Assembly (NCBI RefSeq): GCF_902506655.1 | Contig: NZ_LR734808.1 | Location: forward strand, 3,036,501-3,100,500 | Direction: 5' to 3' | Length of the DNA: 64,000 nt | Source: Marinoscillum sp. 108 | GTDB lineage: Bacteria > Bacteroidota > Bacteroidia > Cytophagales > Cyclobacteriaceae | Part shown: positions 7,917 through 17,251 of the stretch, piece after piece | Position numbering within the stretch: position 1 is the first letter of the stretch | Layout: every line of letters starts with the position of its first letter | Notes under the pieces: model-generated | What the model was told of the DNA's origin: nothing | What the model saw: the letters and a program-made list of their open reading frames with translations, nothing else | Database searches by the model: none | Program-made: the position numbers and the translations under genes

Positions 7917-9227
7917 ATGAAAGTTTTAAAGTTTGGCGGGACCTCAGTAGGCTCCCCGGAGAGAATGCAAGAGGTTGCAGAGATCATCACAGGGGTTTCT
8001 GGTAAGAAAATCGTGGTGCTGTCTGCGGTATCCGGTACTACCAATATTCTGGTTTCCATAGGCGAGTTCTGTGCCAATGATCAACGCGAAGAAGCCATCG
8101 CCGTGGCTCAGGATCTGAGACAGAAGTATTATGATTTTGTAAGGAAGTTGTTTCCAAAGGAAGACTTTGCTTCCCAAAATACTGCTTTTGTAGACGAGAT
8201 TTTTGACAACATTGAGCAACTGGCCCATCAGAAATATTCTGATCAGGTAGCGAAGATGTTGGTGGCCCAGGGAGAGATACTTTCCACAAGGTTTTTCACC
8301 GACTACCTCAAAATGACAGGTAAACGTTGTGAGATGATCATGGCGCAGGATTTTATGACCCTGGACAAAGAAGCCGAACCGGATCTGAAAACCACCAAGG
8401 TCAAATTGGATCACCTACTGGCAGGTCAAAAGGAAAACATCATTATCACACAGGGCTATATCGCCCGGAGTGCAGCCGGAGGAATAGACAACTTGAGAAG
8501 AGGCGGTAGTGATTATTCAGCAACCATTATCGGTGCCATTTTGGGAGCAGAAGAGGTTCAGATCTGGACGGATATCGACGGGATGCACAATAATGATCCC
8601 CGGATCATCAAGACCACTCATCCCATTGCCCGATTAAGTTTCGAGGAGGCCAGTGAGTTGGCTTATTTTGGTGCCAAAGTGCTGCACCCACATTGTATTG
8701 TCCCTGCTCAGATGCACGAGGTGCCCGTGCGAATTAAAAACACCATGGATCCGGCTGCTCATGGCACGCTGATCTCGGCGGAGCAGGAGCCAGAGGCTGT
8801 GAAGGCCATTGCTGCCAAGGACCACATCACGGCCATCAAAATCAAATCGAGCCGAATGGTAATGGCTTACGGTTTCCTGAAGAAAGTCTTCGAGGTTTTC
8901 GAAAAGTACAAGACACCGATAGACATGATCACTACTTCAGAGATAGCCGTGTCACTCACCATTGACAATTCGGAATTCCTTAAAGAGATCAAAGCGGAGA
9001 TTTCTAAATATGGTACCGTGGAGATTGATAAGAATCAGACGATCATCTGCATCGTAGGTGACCTCATTGCTGAACGCAAAGGGGTGGGCAGTGCCATTTT
9101 CAATGCATTGGATGAAGTACCACTCAGAATGATCTCATACGGAGGAAGCCGAAACAATATTTCATTGCTGGTAGCTGAGGAGTATAAGAAAGAAGCACTA
9201 ATCAAACTTCACGAAGCCTTGTTTTAA
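7917..9227 (+). CDS. lysC: Aspartate kinase
   Basis: 436 residues, monofunctional. KFGGTSVGSPERM at the N-terminus is the aspartokinase nucleotide-binding signature, with RRGGSDYSATIIGA near residue 195 and FGAKVLHPHCIVPA near 250. Two ACT domains fill the C-terminal third (about 290-436), the usual site of feedback inhibition. It phosphorylates aspartate in the first step to lysine, threonine and methionine. It begins 15 nt after ribH and may share its transcript. Confidence 0.95.
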   Translation: MKVLKFGGTSVGSPERMQEVAEIITGVSGKKIVVLSAVSGTTNILVSIGEFCANDQREEAIAVAQDLRQKYYDFVRKLFPKEDFASQNTAFVDEIFDNIEQLAHQKYSDQVAKMLVAQGEILSTRFFTDYLKMTGKRCEMIMAQDFMTLDKEAEPDLKTTKVKLDHLLAGQKENIIITQGYIARSAAGGIDNLRRGGSDYSATIIGAILGAEEVQIWTDIDGMHNNDPRIIKTTHPIARLSFEEASELAYFGAKVLHPHCIVPAQMHEVPVRIKNTMDPAAHGTLISAEQEPEAVKAIAAKDHITAIKIKSSRMVMAYGFLKKVFEVFEKYKTPIDMITTSEIAVSLTIDNSEFLKEIKAEISKYGTVEIDKNQTIICIVGDLIAERKGVGSAIFNALDEVPLRMISYGGSRNNISLLVAEEYKKEALIKLHEALF

Positions 9228-9234
9228 GGCTTCG
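9212..9234. other. Hairpin over the lysC stop codon
   Basis: CGAAGCCTT (9212-9220) pairs with AAGGCTTCG (9226-9234) across a 5-nt loop, between the convergent lysC and nhaD genes. It could end transcription or stabilise the 3' end in both directions, but there is no T-run, so I do not call it a Rho-independent terminator. Confidence 0.4.
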
Positions 9235-9245
9235 CTGTAGTTTAG

Positions 9246-10739
9246 TTAGATCCATTCGAAGTAAAAGAATACCAACCATACGATTACCAACAGAGGTACC
9301 AGGAACGGGATCGAAAAACGGAGAATGTATCCGAAAAACGAAGGCATTTTGATACCCACCTGCTCCGCGATGGATTTCACCATAAAATTGGGGCCATTGC
9401 CGATATAGGTCATGGCTCCAAAAAATACTGCTGCGATGGAAATCGCCTTGAGCTCTAAGATAGAGTTGGCATACGCACCCTGTGAATAGCCGATGACCTC
9501 AGACACTTTGTTGATACTGGCCCCATCTGCCGCCATACCAGCCGTCAGGAAGTTGACATAAGTAGGGGCATTATCCAAAAATCCTGAAAGTAAACCAGTG
9601 CCCCAATACAGCGTGTTATGCGTAATGAGCGCTGCACCTTCCGGCGATTTAGCAAAATTGCCCACTAACTCCAGAGCAGGCATCATCGTACCGAAAATCC
9701 CCACAAAGATAAAAGCCACCTCACGAATGGGCTCGAAGCTGAAATCATTACCGCTTAGCGCTTGCTTGTCCGCGAACCGGTAAGAGAGGTAAGCCGCGGC
9801 CAGCATGATGATCTCGCGGATGTAAGAAAACTTCTGACCTTCGTAATGAATGCCCGGCACCCAGGGAAACACATTCGGATCCAGAAAAACTGCCCCCACA
9901 ACAACCGCCAGCCAGATGAAATTTCGGGATCCCCGAAGGCCAATCTTTCCTGTTGGTGTCGCTATTTCTTCCCCAAAGGAATAATCAGCTTTGTTTCCCT
10001 TATCCATAAAATAGAATACAATCAGCAAGAGGATAACCGCAAAAATCCAAGGTAAGAGGTTATGAGAGAGCGTCCAGAAAAAAGGAATCCCTTTCAAAAA
10101 ACCAAGGAAAAGGGGCGGGTCACCAATTGGAGTAAGTGAACCACCAATATTGCTGATGACAAAGATGAAAAAGATGATGTGATAGGACTTGATTCTGTTT
10201 TTGTTCAGCCGAATGAAAGGACGGATCAAAAGCATGGAAGCACCCGTAGTACCGATGATGTTGGCAATGATGGCTCCAAAGGCCAACAGCGCAACATTGG
10301 TAAGGGGAGCAGCCTTCTTGTCCACAATGATCATGATGCCTCCAGATGCCACAAAAAGCCCGGTGAGCAGGGCAATGAACTGTACATACTCAAACAGCGC
10401 ATGCACAGGGCTATGGTGGTTACCCAGACCAAAAAGGTAATACGACACCACTAGCACAGCTAATGCCACTGCTACTTTGGGATAGTTTTTATGCCAGAAG
10501 TGCTCGTAAAACAGGGGTCCGGTAGCAATCATCAGCAACAACACCGCGAAGGGAATCACGCTCCAGCCTGCCGGTCCGTGATGAGCTTCTTCAGCATGGT
10601 CGCCACTGACCGTCTCGTCAGTGGCTTCACTGCTTACTTCTTGATGATCCTGAGAAAGGTCGGATGCTGACGCCTCATATCCAATTATGCTTCCCGAAAT
10701 GGCAAAAGCAAATAGGAAAAGTTTTAGATATTTATTCAT
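9246..10739 (-). CDS. nhaD: Na+/H+ antiporter, NhaD type
   Basis: 497 residues. A leader of about 25 residues and an acidic/His-rich segment are followed by about a dozen transmembrane helices. NIGGSLTPIGDPPLFLGFLKG in the first third and GFLDNAPTYVNFL in the second are the conserved motifs of the NhaD/ArsB ion-transporter superfamily. It exports Na+ in exchange for protons and is common in marine and alkaliphilic Bacteroidota. Stands alone, convergent to lysC. An arsenite pump is unlikely because no ars genes are near. Confidence 0.9.
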   Translation of the reverse strand: MNKYLKLFLFAFAISGSIIGYEASASDLSQDHQEVSSEATDETVSGDHAEEAHHGPAGWSVIPFAVLLLMIATGPLFYEHFWHKNYPKVAVALAVLVVSYYLFGLGNHHSPVHALFEYVQFIALLTGLFVASGGIMIIVDKKAAPLTNVALLAFGAIIANIIGTTGASMLLIRPFIRLNKNRIKSYHIIFFIFVISNIGGSLTPIGDPPLFLGFLKGIPFFWTLSHNLLPWIFAVILLLIVFYFMDKGNKADYSFGEEIATPTGKIGLRGSRNFIWLAVVVGAVFLDPNVFPWVPGIHYEGQKFSYIREIIMLAAAYLSYRFADKQALSGNDFSFEPIREVAFIFVGIFGTMMPALELVGNFAKSPEGAALITHNTLYWGTGLLSGFLDNAPTYVNFLTAGMAADGASINKVSEVIGYSQGAYANSILELKAISIAAVFFGAMTYIGNGPNFMVKSIAEQVGIKMPSFFGYILRFSIPFLVPLLVIVWLVFFYFEWI

Positions 10740-10805
10740 TGAGGCGTTTGGGTCTTTTCTTCGTCCCTAAAATTATCATTTGCCAACTGAAAAGCAAGCG
10801 TGGGT

Positions 10806-12038
10806 TTAAATAAGTTGGGACAGTGCGATTTCAAATGCTGCTCTCCCAAGACCTGTTTTGCCCGGATTTTGCTGATAAACTTTATCCAAAGCAGTGGCAA
10901 TTGTTTTGGAGATGTCAGTAAAGATTTCATCATCAGTTATTTTTTTATCGTTCTTTGGATCCATCAGGTAGGCAAAGGTTCTGGCCATACCACAGTTGGA
11001 TATAAAATCCGTAATTAATGCTGCTCGCTCGTCTACATATTCTGCAATGGGTCCATAAAAGATGGCATCGTCTTTAAACGGCACATTTGCTCCGCATGCT
11101 ACCACCTCCAAACCGTGTGAAATGAGTCCTTCCACCTGATCCTGAGTGACAAGTCTGGACGCAGCCGCCGGGATGAAAATTTCCCCGCCTATGTTCCAGA
11201 TTTTTTCATTGCACTCAGCAAAAGAAAGCTGATCCTCAGCAATTAGTTTATTACCCTGGCGGTCGTAGAATAACTTCTTGATTTCTTCCAAACCAAGGCC
11301 GTTCTCATTGATGATACCGCCATCTCTGTCTATGATGCCCACAATTTTGGCACCATAATAAGATAGATACAACGCAGCAGTGGCGCCTACGTTGCCCCAG
11401 CCTTGTATGATTGCTTTCTTTTGGGTGATGTCTCCGCCCCAGAGTTGATAGTAATGACGCACGGATTCAGCTACTCCAAACCCGGTGATCATATCTGAAA
11501 CGGTGTATTTTTTGTCTGAAGTAGGAATGTAGTTTTGATCTTCCAGGATTTTGGAAACCCCCTGTCTCAGGCGGCCGATCATATGAATTTTCTGAGGCTT
11601 AGGCGGGTTAAAGTGGCCGTTTACCACCCCCTCCTGCGGATGCCACAGGCCAAAGCCTTCGGTAATGGGGATAACCTCATGGATTTCATCCACATTAAGG
11701 TCGCCACCAGTGCCATAGTAATTTTTAAGAAGTGGGTATACTGCTTTATACCACCTTTTCAGGACTTCATTTTTTCTTGGGTCATTGGGGTCAAAGTTGA
11801 TGCCCGATTTGGCACCACCTATCTGCGGGCCTGAAACCGTAAACTTAATTTCCATGGTTTTAGCCAGCGACTCCACCTCGCGCTTATCCAGGCCTACCCG
11901 CATACGCGTGCCACCACCAGCGGCTCCACCTCTGAGGGAATTAATGACCGCCCAGCCTTCGGCTTCAGTTTCGGGGTCTGACCATTCGAAAACGATTTCG
12001 GGCTTCTTGTTTTCAAACTTCTTAAGTAGATCTTTCAT
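10806..12038 (-). CDS. Glu/Leu/Phe/Val dehydrogenase
   Basis: 410 residues. The substrate-binding half carries GGAAGGGTRMRVG and the catalytic-lysine motif GGAKSGINFDP near residue 100, then GGDLNVDE. The C-terminal half is a Rossmann domain with QGWGNVGATAALYLS near residue 215. It reversibly deaminates an amino acid with NAD(P)+; glutamate is the likeliest substrate from the length, but the sequence alone does not exclude a branched-chain amino acid. Monocistronic by spacing. Confidence 0.88.
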   Translation of the reverse strand: MKDLLKKFENKKPEIVFEWSDPETEAEGWAVINSLRGGAAGGGTRMRVGLDKREVESLAKTMEIKFTVSGPQIGGAKSGINFDPNDPRKNEVLKRWYKAVYPLLKNYYGTGGDLNVDEIHEVIPITEGFGLWHPQEGVVNGHFNPPKPQKIHMIGRLRQGVSKILEDQNYIPTSDKKYTVSDMITGFGVAESVRHYYQLWGGDITQKKAIIQGWGNVGATAALYLSYYGAKIVGIIDRDGGIINENGLGLEEIKKLFYDRQGNKLIAEDQLSFAECNEKIWNIGGEIFIPAAASRLVTQDQVEGLISHGLEVVACGANVPFKDDAIFYGPIAEYVDERAALITDFISNCGMARTFAYLMDPKNDKKITDDEIFTDISKTIATALDKVYQQNPGKTGLGRAAFEIALSQLI

Positions 12039-12100
12039 TTTTGGGGTTTTGGGGTTTTTAATCGGGTGCCAAATTTAAACAAATAAATGACCCGTGGTAC

Positions 12101-13147
12101 CTATCCTGGCAGATGTAAGGTGCCGGAAACAGTATCTTTCTGAGCGCCAGTTACTGAAGAGAGGACGTTGGGTAGGCGAAGGGTCCTCATTAGTCCCAGA
12201 AAGGCAAAAATGAGGGCCTCTTTGAAGTCTATGAGCTGGGGAGCGGGCAGGAGAATCTCCAAATCAGGGGACACTTTTTCCTTGAGGAGTTGAATCAAAA
12301 AGTCATTGTAGGCACCACCACCCGTTAGCATCACTTTGCCCTGAACCTGACTCAGGTCATTGGCCAGCTGCTCGGCCAGAAAGTGGGAATAGGTGTACAG
12401 CCCATTTGCAGGGTTTTCAGGGGCATTTGAAAGTACCTGCGCCGACCATTGGTTACTTAGCGACTTTGGCGGTGGCAGATGAAAGTATTCCAGGCTTCTG
12501 ATGTATGCGAGATATGGCATATCCATTTGTCCTGAGGAGGCCAGGTGACCTCCATCGTCAAACACATGACCCAGCTGTTTGGCGAAGTGATTGAGGATTT
12601 GATTGCAGGGGGCTACGTCCCATGCCCTGATTTGGTGGGTGTGCACAGATACATTGGCGATTCCCCCCAGGTTTACGAAGGCCTGATAATCAGGCAAGAG
12701 TTGATTTTCTCCGAAAGGAACCAAAGGAGCTCCCTGCCCACCCATTAAGACGTCCATTCCCCTGAAACCACCGACAGTCGGGGTTTGAGTGATAACACAT
12801 ATGGCCTCAGCATTTCCTATCTGCATCGAAAGTTGCTGCCCCGGCAGATGAAATACAGTGTGTCCATGTACCCCGATCACAGCTATGGGCAGAGAAAGGT
12901 CTTTCAGGAAGTCGTTGATTACATTTCCAATCCACCGGCCATATTGGATATCCAGCAGGGCCAGATCCCGACCTGTCAACTGATCTGCCTGTTTTAGTTG
13001 TGTGGTAATTTCCGGAGAAATGCCGATGGTTTCACTCTTAATGATTTCAAATGACCAGCCCTGTTCACTGATGAACCTGCATAAACATACATCCAGTCCG
13101 TCCAGAGACGAACCCGACATTACTCCGATTGCATAATATTCCGTCAA
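12101..13147 (-). CDS. anmK: Anhydro-N-acetylmuramic acid kinase
   Basis: 348 residues, slightly shorter than E. coli AnmK. GVMSGSSLDGLDV near the N-terminus is the ATP-binding signature, with GVHGHTVFHLPG near residue 95, GGIANVSV near 155 and LTGGGAYN near 275. It phosphorylates and opens 1,6-anhydroMurNAc released in cell-wall recycling. The first codon of this frame is TTG; the next in-frame ATG would remove the conserved GVMSG region, so TTG is likely real. Divergent from coaX, which also appears to start with TTG. Confidence 0.92.
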   Translation of the reverse strand: MTEYYAIGVMSGSSLDGLDVCLCRFISEQGWSFEIIKSETIGISPEITTQLKQADQLTGRDLALLDIQYGRWIGNVINDFLKDLSLPIAVIGVHGHTVFHLPGQQLSMQIGNAEAICVITQTPTVGGFRGMDVLMGGQGAPLVPFGENQLLPDYQAFVNLGGIANVSVHTHQIRAWDVAPCNQILNHFAKQLGHVFDDGGHLASSGQMDMPYLAYIRSLEYFHLPPPKSLSNQWSAQVLSNAPENPANGLYTYSHFLAEQLANDLSQVQGKVMLTGGGAYNDFLIQLLKEKVSPDLEILLPAPQLIDFKEALIFAFLGLMRTLRLPNVLSSVTGAQKDTVSGTLHLPG

Positions 13148-13154
13148 GGGTAGT

Positions 13155-13162
13155 TACTTTTG
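13155..13162 (+). promoter_or_regulatory. Predicted -7 box for coaX
   Basis: TACTTTTG fits TAnnTTTG in the 39-nt gap between anmK and coaX and would start transcription about 20 nt before the coaX TTG. Confidence 0.45.
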
Positions 13163-13186
13163 GGTTTTTGATTTGAGCCAGGGATT

Positions 13187-13912
13187 TTGGAAAACGAAGG
13201 TAATGTAGTGGTAGACATTGGAAATTCGAAAATTAAAACAGCGATTTTCGAAGGGGAGCGGCTGGTTTCGCGTTTTGCTGCGGATCATCTGGAGGAGGTT
13301 TTTCAGCACTATGAGAAAGCCAGCTATCGCTGGATCTTTAGCTCAGTAGGGGATGATCCCTCTGCCCATAGCCGGATAAGCGCTTTGAAGGATCACCTGA
13401 TACTGTCCAGAGATACACCTCTGCCTGTCTCTTTGGATTACCAAACTCCCGAAACACTCGGAGTAGATCGCATAGCAGCTTCAGTTGGGGCATTTCATCT
13501 TTACAAGAAAAGCTGTCTGGTGATTGATGCAGGCACTTGCATTACCTATGATTTGGTAGACAAGACGGGGGTATACCGAGGCGGGGCCATCGCCCCGGGC
13601 CTGAAGATGAGGATGAAAGCCATGTCACATTTCACCAAACGGCTGCCAGATGTGAGTGCAGAATGGGAAGAAATTCCTTTAAAAACTCAGGGAAAAACCA
13701 CTCGGGAGTGTTTAGTCACGGGAGCTTTTGACGGAGTGGTGCATGAAATGGATGGCTTTATTGAAGCTTTCCTGAAAGAATATGAGGATTTGGCCGTTAT
13801 CCTCACCGGCGGAGATGCTAACTACTTTGAATCCAAGCTAAAAGCACCCATCTTTGCAGACTTTGATTTGGTCCTGACAGGCTTGAATACCATACTGAAC
13901 TATAATAAATGA
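13187..13912 (+). CDS. coaX: Type III pantothenate kinase
   Basis: 241 residues. VVDIGNSKIKTAIF at the N-terminus is the phosphate-binding loop of the acetate kinase/Hsp70/actin fold, GVDRIAAS and VIDAGTCITYDLV lie mid-protein, and GGAIAPGLKMRMKAM follows. It phosphorylates pantothenate in the first step of coenzyme A synthesis and needs a monovalent cation. The start is TTG; the only other close start, a GTG six codons on, would cut into the conserved first strand. It overlaps the next gene by 4 nt and heads the envelope-related block. Confidence 0.93.
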   Translation: MENEGNVVVDIGNSKIKTAIFEGERLVSRFAADHLEEVFQHYEKASYRWIFSSVGDDPSAHSRISALKDHLILSRDTPLPVSLDYQTPETLGVDRIAASVGAFHLYKKSCLVIDAGTCITYDLVDKTGVYRGGAIAPGLKMRMKAMSHFTKRLPDVSAEWEEIPLKTQGKTTRECLVTGAFDGVVHEMDGFIEAFLKEYEDLAVILTGGDANYFESKLKAPIFADFDLVLTGLNTILNYNK

Positions 13913-15168
13913 ATTTCCACAAAACAGGGATCATTGTTTTTGCCCTCCTGATAGGTGCTGGTGCGTCGGCACAATTTATCGCTTCACCGTATTCCAACAA
14001 TGGATTGGGAGAGGTGCTTTTTCAGGGGATGCCGAATAATTATGGCATGGGCGAGGTAGGGATAGGCTCGCCTACACCCTGGCACATCAATTTACAAAAC
14101 CCGGCATTGCTCACTCACAATACCTTCAGCTCTTTTCAGGTTGGCCTGATCGGGGATTTCAGAAATCATGAAAGTACAGTAGGAAAAGACAAGGACAGTG
14201 GTGCCAGCCTGCGATTTATGGCCATGAGTTTCCCGGTGATCAGAAACCGATGGACCACCAGCTTTGCTCTGCTTCCATTGAGCTCTGTGAAATACCATAC
14301 TTATAGTCAGGATAGCATAGATACTGGTGTTTTGGGCATTACCCAGTTTCAGGGAGATGGTGGGCTCTCTCAGCTCATTTGGGCCAATGGTTTTAGAATC
14401 TACAAATCCCTGGCCCTGGGTGTGAAGGCATCCTATGTTTTTGGCACAATAGATCGACAATCACGAGTTCAGATCTTCAGCGAAGACTTCAGCTCTAACT
14501 ACGCCATTGCCTACCTGGAGTCCACTGCCTATTCAGATTTCAACTTTTCACTTGGCCTTTCTTACCGGTGGATTTTGCAGGAAAAGAAATTTCTCAATTT
14601 TGGAGCTACCTACGACCTCTCCAATACATTGGAGGGCACGGAAAACCAGATATTTCAACGGTTGAGACTAACCGGTACCACGGTTCAGACTCAAATCATA
14701 AAAGAAAACATCAAAACAGAATTCACTTTGCCAAAAACTTTTGGGCTGGGAGTTTCTTATGAATTGCTAAATACTTTTCAGGTAGGGGTAGATGTGAAAA
14801 CACAAAACTGGAAATCGGCAAATGAAAAAACAACGGCCGTGAGCCTGAGAAACACCCAAAATGTGGCCGTTGGGGTATCATGGACGCCCGACTATCAGAG
14901 TGTAAACAGCTACTTGAAGCGGACGACTTATCGCATGGGAATGAACATGAAGCAGCTACCTTATCTGGTAAATAATAGAGAAATTAATGATTTTGGTATT
15001 AATTTTGGTGCCTCTTTTCCTGTGAGTGGTTTTTCCAGTTTGGATGCCGCCTTTAAGTTTGGCACCAGAGGGACAACGGATAGCAATCTCATAAAAGAGA
15101 ATTATTTTCAGGTGGTGATCGGAGCAACGATTAATGACCGCTGGTTTGTAAAAAGAAGATACGATTAA
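13909..15168 (+). CDS. Probable outer membrane beta-barrel protein
   Basis: 419 residues. Signal peptide with hydrophobic core IIVFALLIGAGASAQ, cleaved near residue 21. The mature protein opens with SPYSNNGLGEVLFQG and NLQNPALLTHN, the pattern of FadL/PorV-like barrels of Bacteroidota, then alternating strands to the end. Overlaps coaX by 4 nt and precedes a TPR protein by 11 nt. The same order (coaX, barrel, TPR, lptC) occurs in many Bacteroidota, which suggests an envelope role; the substrate is unknown. It carries no type IX sorting domain. Confidence 0.8.
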   Translation: MNFHKTGIIVFALLIGAGASAQFIASPYSNNGLGEVLFQGMPNNYGMGEVGIGSPTPWHINLQNPALLTHNTFSSFQVGLIGDFRNHESTVGKDKDSGASLRFMAMSFPVIRNRWTTSFALLPLSSVKYHTYSQDSIDTGVLGITQFQGDGGLSQLIWANGFRIYKSLALGVKASYVFGTIDRQSRVQIFSEDFSSNYAIAYLESTAYSDFNFSLGLSYRWILQEKKFLNFGATYDLSNTLEGTENQIFQRLRLTGTTVQTQIIKENIKTEFTLPKTFGLGVSYELLNTFQVGVDVKTQNWKSANEKTTAVSLRNTQNVAVGVSWTPDYQSVNSYLKRTTYRMGMNMKQLPYLVNNREINDFGINFGASFPVSGFSSLDAAFKFGTRGTTDSNLIKENYFQVVIGATINDRWFVKRRYD

Positions 15169-15179
15169 AAAAACAGCTT

Positions 15180-16490
15180 ATGAATTCTATTACTAAGCAC
15201 CTTTTAAGTTTAGCATTTATCGTTGGGTTGGCCACTATGGCAATCGCTCAACCAGGCTGGAACTGGGGCGACTCAGTGGATAAGGCAAAAGAAAAGAATG
15301 CGCTCTACACAGATTTCGTGAGAGCTGAGAACTGGAAGGCAGCCTTGGGCCCTCACTCCTGGCTACTGAAGAATACCCCGGATCTGAATGCTTCCATTTA
15401 TATCAACGGGGCCAAAATATACGAAGGGCTTGCTGACAATACAGATGACAAAGCCAAGACCCTGGAATATCAGGGAAAAGCCCTCGAAATGTACGATTTG
15501 CGAATCAAGTATTTCAATAGTGAGGCTGATGTGCTGAACCGAAAGGCCTATGTGGCTTACAAATACTACAGAGACGATCAGCCAAAGTACAAAGAACTTT
15601 ACGACCTTTTTAATAAAGCCTTTGAGCTGAATGGCAATGATGTACTGATCAACAACCTGACTGCCTATATGGATGTGATCAGGAGATACAAATTGTCTGG
15701 CGGGACAATCACCGATGAGGAGGTTTTTGAGAAGTATACCAAGATCAAAGACATTATAGAAGTGAAAATAGCAGAAGGAGGCAAAGCCAGCAGTCTGGAA
15801 AAACAGGCAGATTATGTGGATAAGCTCCTGACAGCCACAGTGGATGTGGACTGTGATTTCATTCAGGAAAAACTTGGACCGAAATTCAAACAAACTAAAG
15901 ACATCAATCTTGCGAAAAAGATTTTTGGTCTGATGCTACAGCAGAAGTGTACAGACAGTCCTTTGGCCATGGAAGTAGCCATAGCAGTGAATGAAGTTGA
16001 GCCTAATTTTGGGATCGCCAAGTTCATTGGGGTGAAGGCAGCTTCTGAAGGAGATCTGGACCGTGCTAAAAAATACTATGAAAAGGCTGTGGAGCTGACA
16101 GATGATAATACTAAAAAATCTGAAGTTTACCTGAGCCTGGCAAGAACAGTGGCCTCACAGGGAGGTAAAGCTGCTGCGAGATCCAATGCACGTAAGGCAC
16201 TTGCCTTTGACCCATCCAATAAAGATGCTTATGCTTTCATTGGTGACCTTTATATGAATAGCTTCAACGACTGCAAGGCCGGCGAGAGCAAAGTGAAAGA
16301 CAGAGCGATTTTTATTGCGGCTTACGAGATGTACCAGAAGGCCGGAGACAGTGAGAAAATGACCAGTGCCAAAGCACAGTTTCCTTCTATAGAGGAGATT
16401 TTCAGCGAAGGAAAAGAAGAAGGACAGTCGATCACGGTAGATTGTTGGATAAACGAATCAGTTCAAATTGAAAGAAGACCAGCGAATTAA
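15180..16490 (+). CDS. Exported tetratricopeptide repeat protein
   Basis: 436 residues with a signal peptide ending near AIAQ (residue 24). The body is alpha-helical with TPR-like units: IYINGAKIYEGLADN, YDLFNKAFELNGND, GDLDRAKKYYEKAVEL and ARKALAFDPSNKDAYAFIGD. Two Cys pairs (residues around 225 and 258) and a late Cys may form disulphides. Likely a periplasmic scaffold or assembly factor for the outer-membrane proteins encoded around it; that role is inferred from position only. A strong hairpin terminator begins 20 nt after its stop. Confidence 0.8.
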   Translation: MNSITKHLLSLAFIVGLATMAIAQPGWNWGDSVDKAKEKNALYTDFVRAENWKAALGPHSWLLKNTPDLNASIYINGAKIYEGLADNTDDKAKTLEYQGKALEMYDLRIKYFNSEADVLNRKAYVAYKYYRDDQPKYKELYDLFNKAFELNGNDVLINNLTAYMDVIRRYKLSGGTITDEEVFEKYTKIKDIIEVKIAEGGKASSLEKQADYVDKLLTATVDVDCDFIQEKLGPKFKQTKDINLAKKIFGLMLQQKCTDSPLAMEVAIAVNEVEPNFGIAKFIGVKAASEGDLDRAKKYYEKAVELTDDNTKKSEVYLSLARTVASQGGKAAARSNARKALAFDPSNKDAYAFIGDLYMNSFNDCKAGESKVKDRAIFIAAYEMYQKAGDSEKMTSAKAQFPSIEEIFSEGKEEGQSITVDCWINESVQIERRPAN

Positions 16491-16510
16491 TTCACTAAAA
16501 AAATACGATC

Positions 16511-16545
16511 AAACGGTCATGGTGGTAACCCATGACCGTTTTTTT
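16511..16545 (+). terminator. Perfect 12-bp terminator overlapping the lptC start
   Basis: AAACGGTCATGG (16511-16522) pairs without mismatch with CCATGACCGTTT (16530-16541) across a 7-nt loop, and the T-run spans 16539-16545. The ATG at 16519, the likeliest lptC start, lies in the 5' arm. It looks like a complete intrinsic terminator for the upstream TPR gene. Confidence 0.85.
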
Positions 16546-17067
16546 GTTTGGGGTATTGCGCTGATTGGGATATTGGTGGCATTGGGCGCTTGTCAGAACC
16601 GAAAGGAGCTCATCGATGAGCCACTGTATGATGGCCCACTGGTGATCATGGACAGCATCAATACCAAAATGAGCGATTCGGCTAAGGTGATTTTAAGACT
16701 TAAGGCTGCCAAGCAACTCAACTATGAGGGTGGAGACAGAGAGTGGCCCGAGGCGCTCTACCTTGAGTACCTGGATGATGATGGTCAGGTGGTCTCTACT
16801 TTCCGGGCGGATTATGTCTACTATACAGCAAAAGACAACCTCTACAGAGCAGAGGGTAATGTGGTGGTGAAAAACATTGAGGAGGGCGATGAGCTGAATA
16901 CCGAAGAGTTGTACTGGAGTCCCAAGGATGAGCAGTTTTACACCGACAGATTTGTGACCATTCAATCTGACGATGAAGTTCACACCGGGGAAGGACTCAC
17001 AGCGGATCAGGACTTTACCTCGTATAAGATTTTGAAACCTCAGGGAACACTCCTCCTAGAAGAATAA
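16519..17067 (+). CDS. lptC: LPS export periplasmic protein LptC
   Basis: 182 residues from the ATG at 16519. A single hydrophobic helix ends in LGAC, a lipobox-like site, followed by a beta-rich domain with YLEYLDDDGQVVSTFRADYVYY, NLYRAEGNVVVKN and ELYWSPKDEQFYTDRFVTI, the LptC/OstA-like fold. LptC passes lipopolysaccharide from the LptBFG transporter to LptA. The frame is open back to a TTG at 16468 inside the previous gene, but that adds no family-like sequence. The start codon lies in a terminator hairpin. Its TAA overlaps the ATG of the next small gene. Confidence 0.85.
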   Translation: MVVTHDRFFVWGIALIGILVALGACQNRKELIDEPLYDGPLVIMDSINTKMSDSAKVILRLKAAKQLNYEGGDREWPEALYLEYLDDDGQVVSTFRADYVYYTAKDNLYRAEGNVVVKNIEEGDELNTEELYWSPKDEQFYTDRFVTIQSDDEVHTGEGLTADQDFTSYKILKPQGTLLLEE

Positions 17068-17237
17068 TGAAACTACTGGACTATATTCTGTTTTCATTGG
17101 CCGTGGCTTTTTTCGTGATGGGCATCTATGAAACCATGGTTTTAGGAATTGGCCATGCATATGGTATTTTTATGCTTAGTTTAGGATTGTTATTTTTATT
17201 CGGTTACAGAAAAAGTAGGCGCGAACAAGAGAAATAG
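17067..17237 (+). CDS. 56-residue membrane protein between lptC and the CorC-like gene
   Basis: Too short for standard ORF cut-offs, but well supported: ATG overlaps the lptC TAA by one base, the frame ends at a TAG at 17235-17237, and the next gene starts 14 nt later. The protein begins MKLLDYILFS, has two hydrophobic helices (about residues 5-20 and 32-46) and ends in a basic tail RKSRREQEK. I do not recognise a family. Tight coupling to lptC suggests a membrane role in the same block. Confidence 0.7.
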   Translation: MKLLDYILFSLAVAFFVMGIYETMVLGIGHAYGIFMLSLGLLFLFGYRKSRREQEK

Positions 17238-17251
17238 TATTTTTACCACCA

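Noticed and set aside
9212-9234. Terminator between lysC and nhaD
   Set aside because: The hairpin is good, but there is no T-run on either strand, so I list it only as a hairpin.
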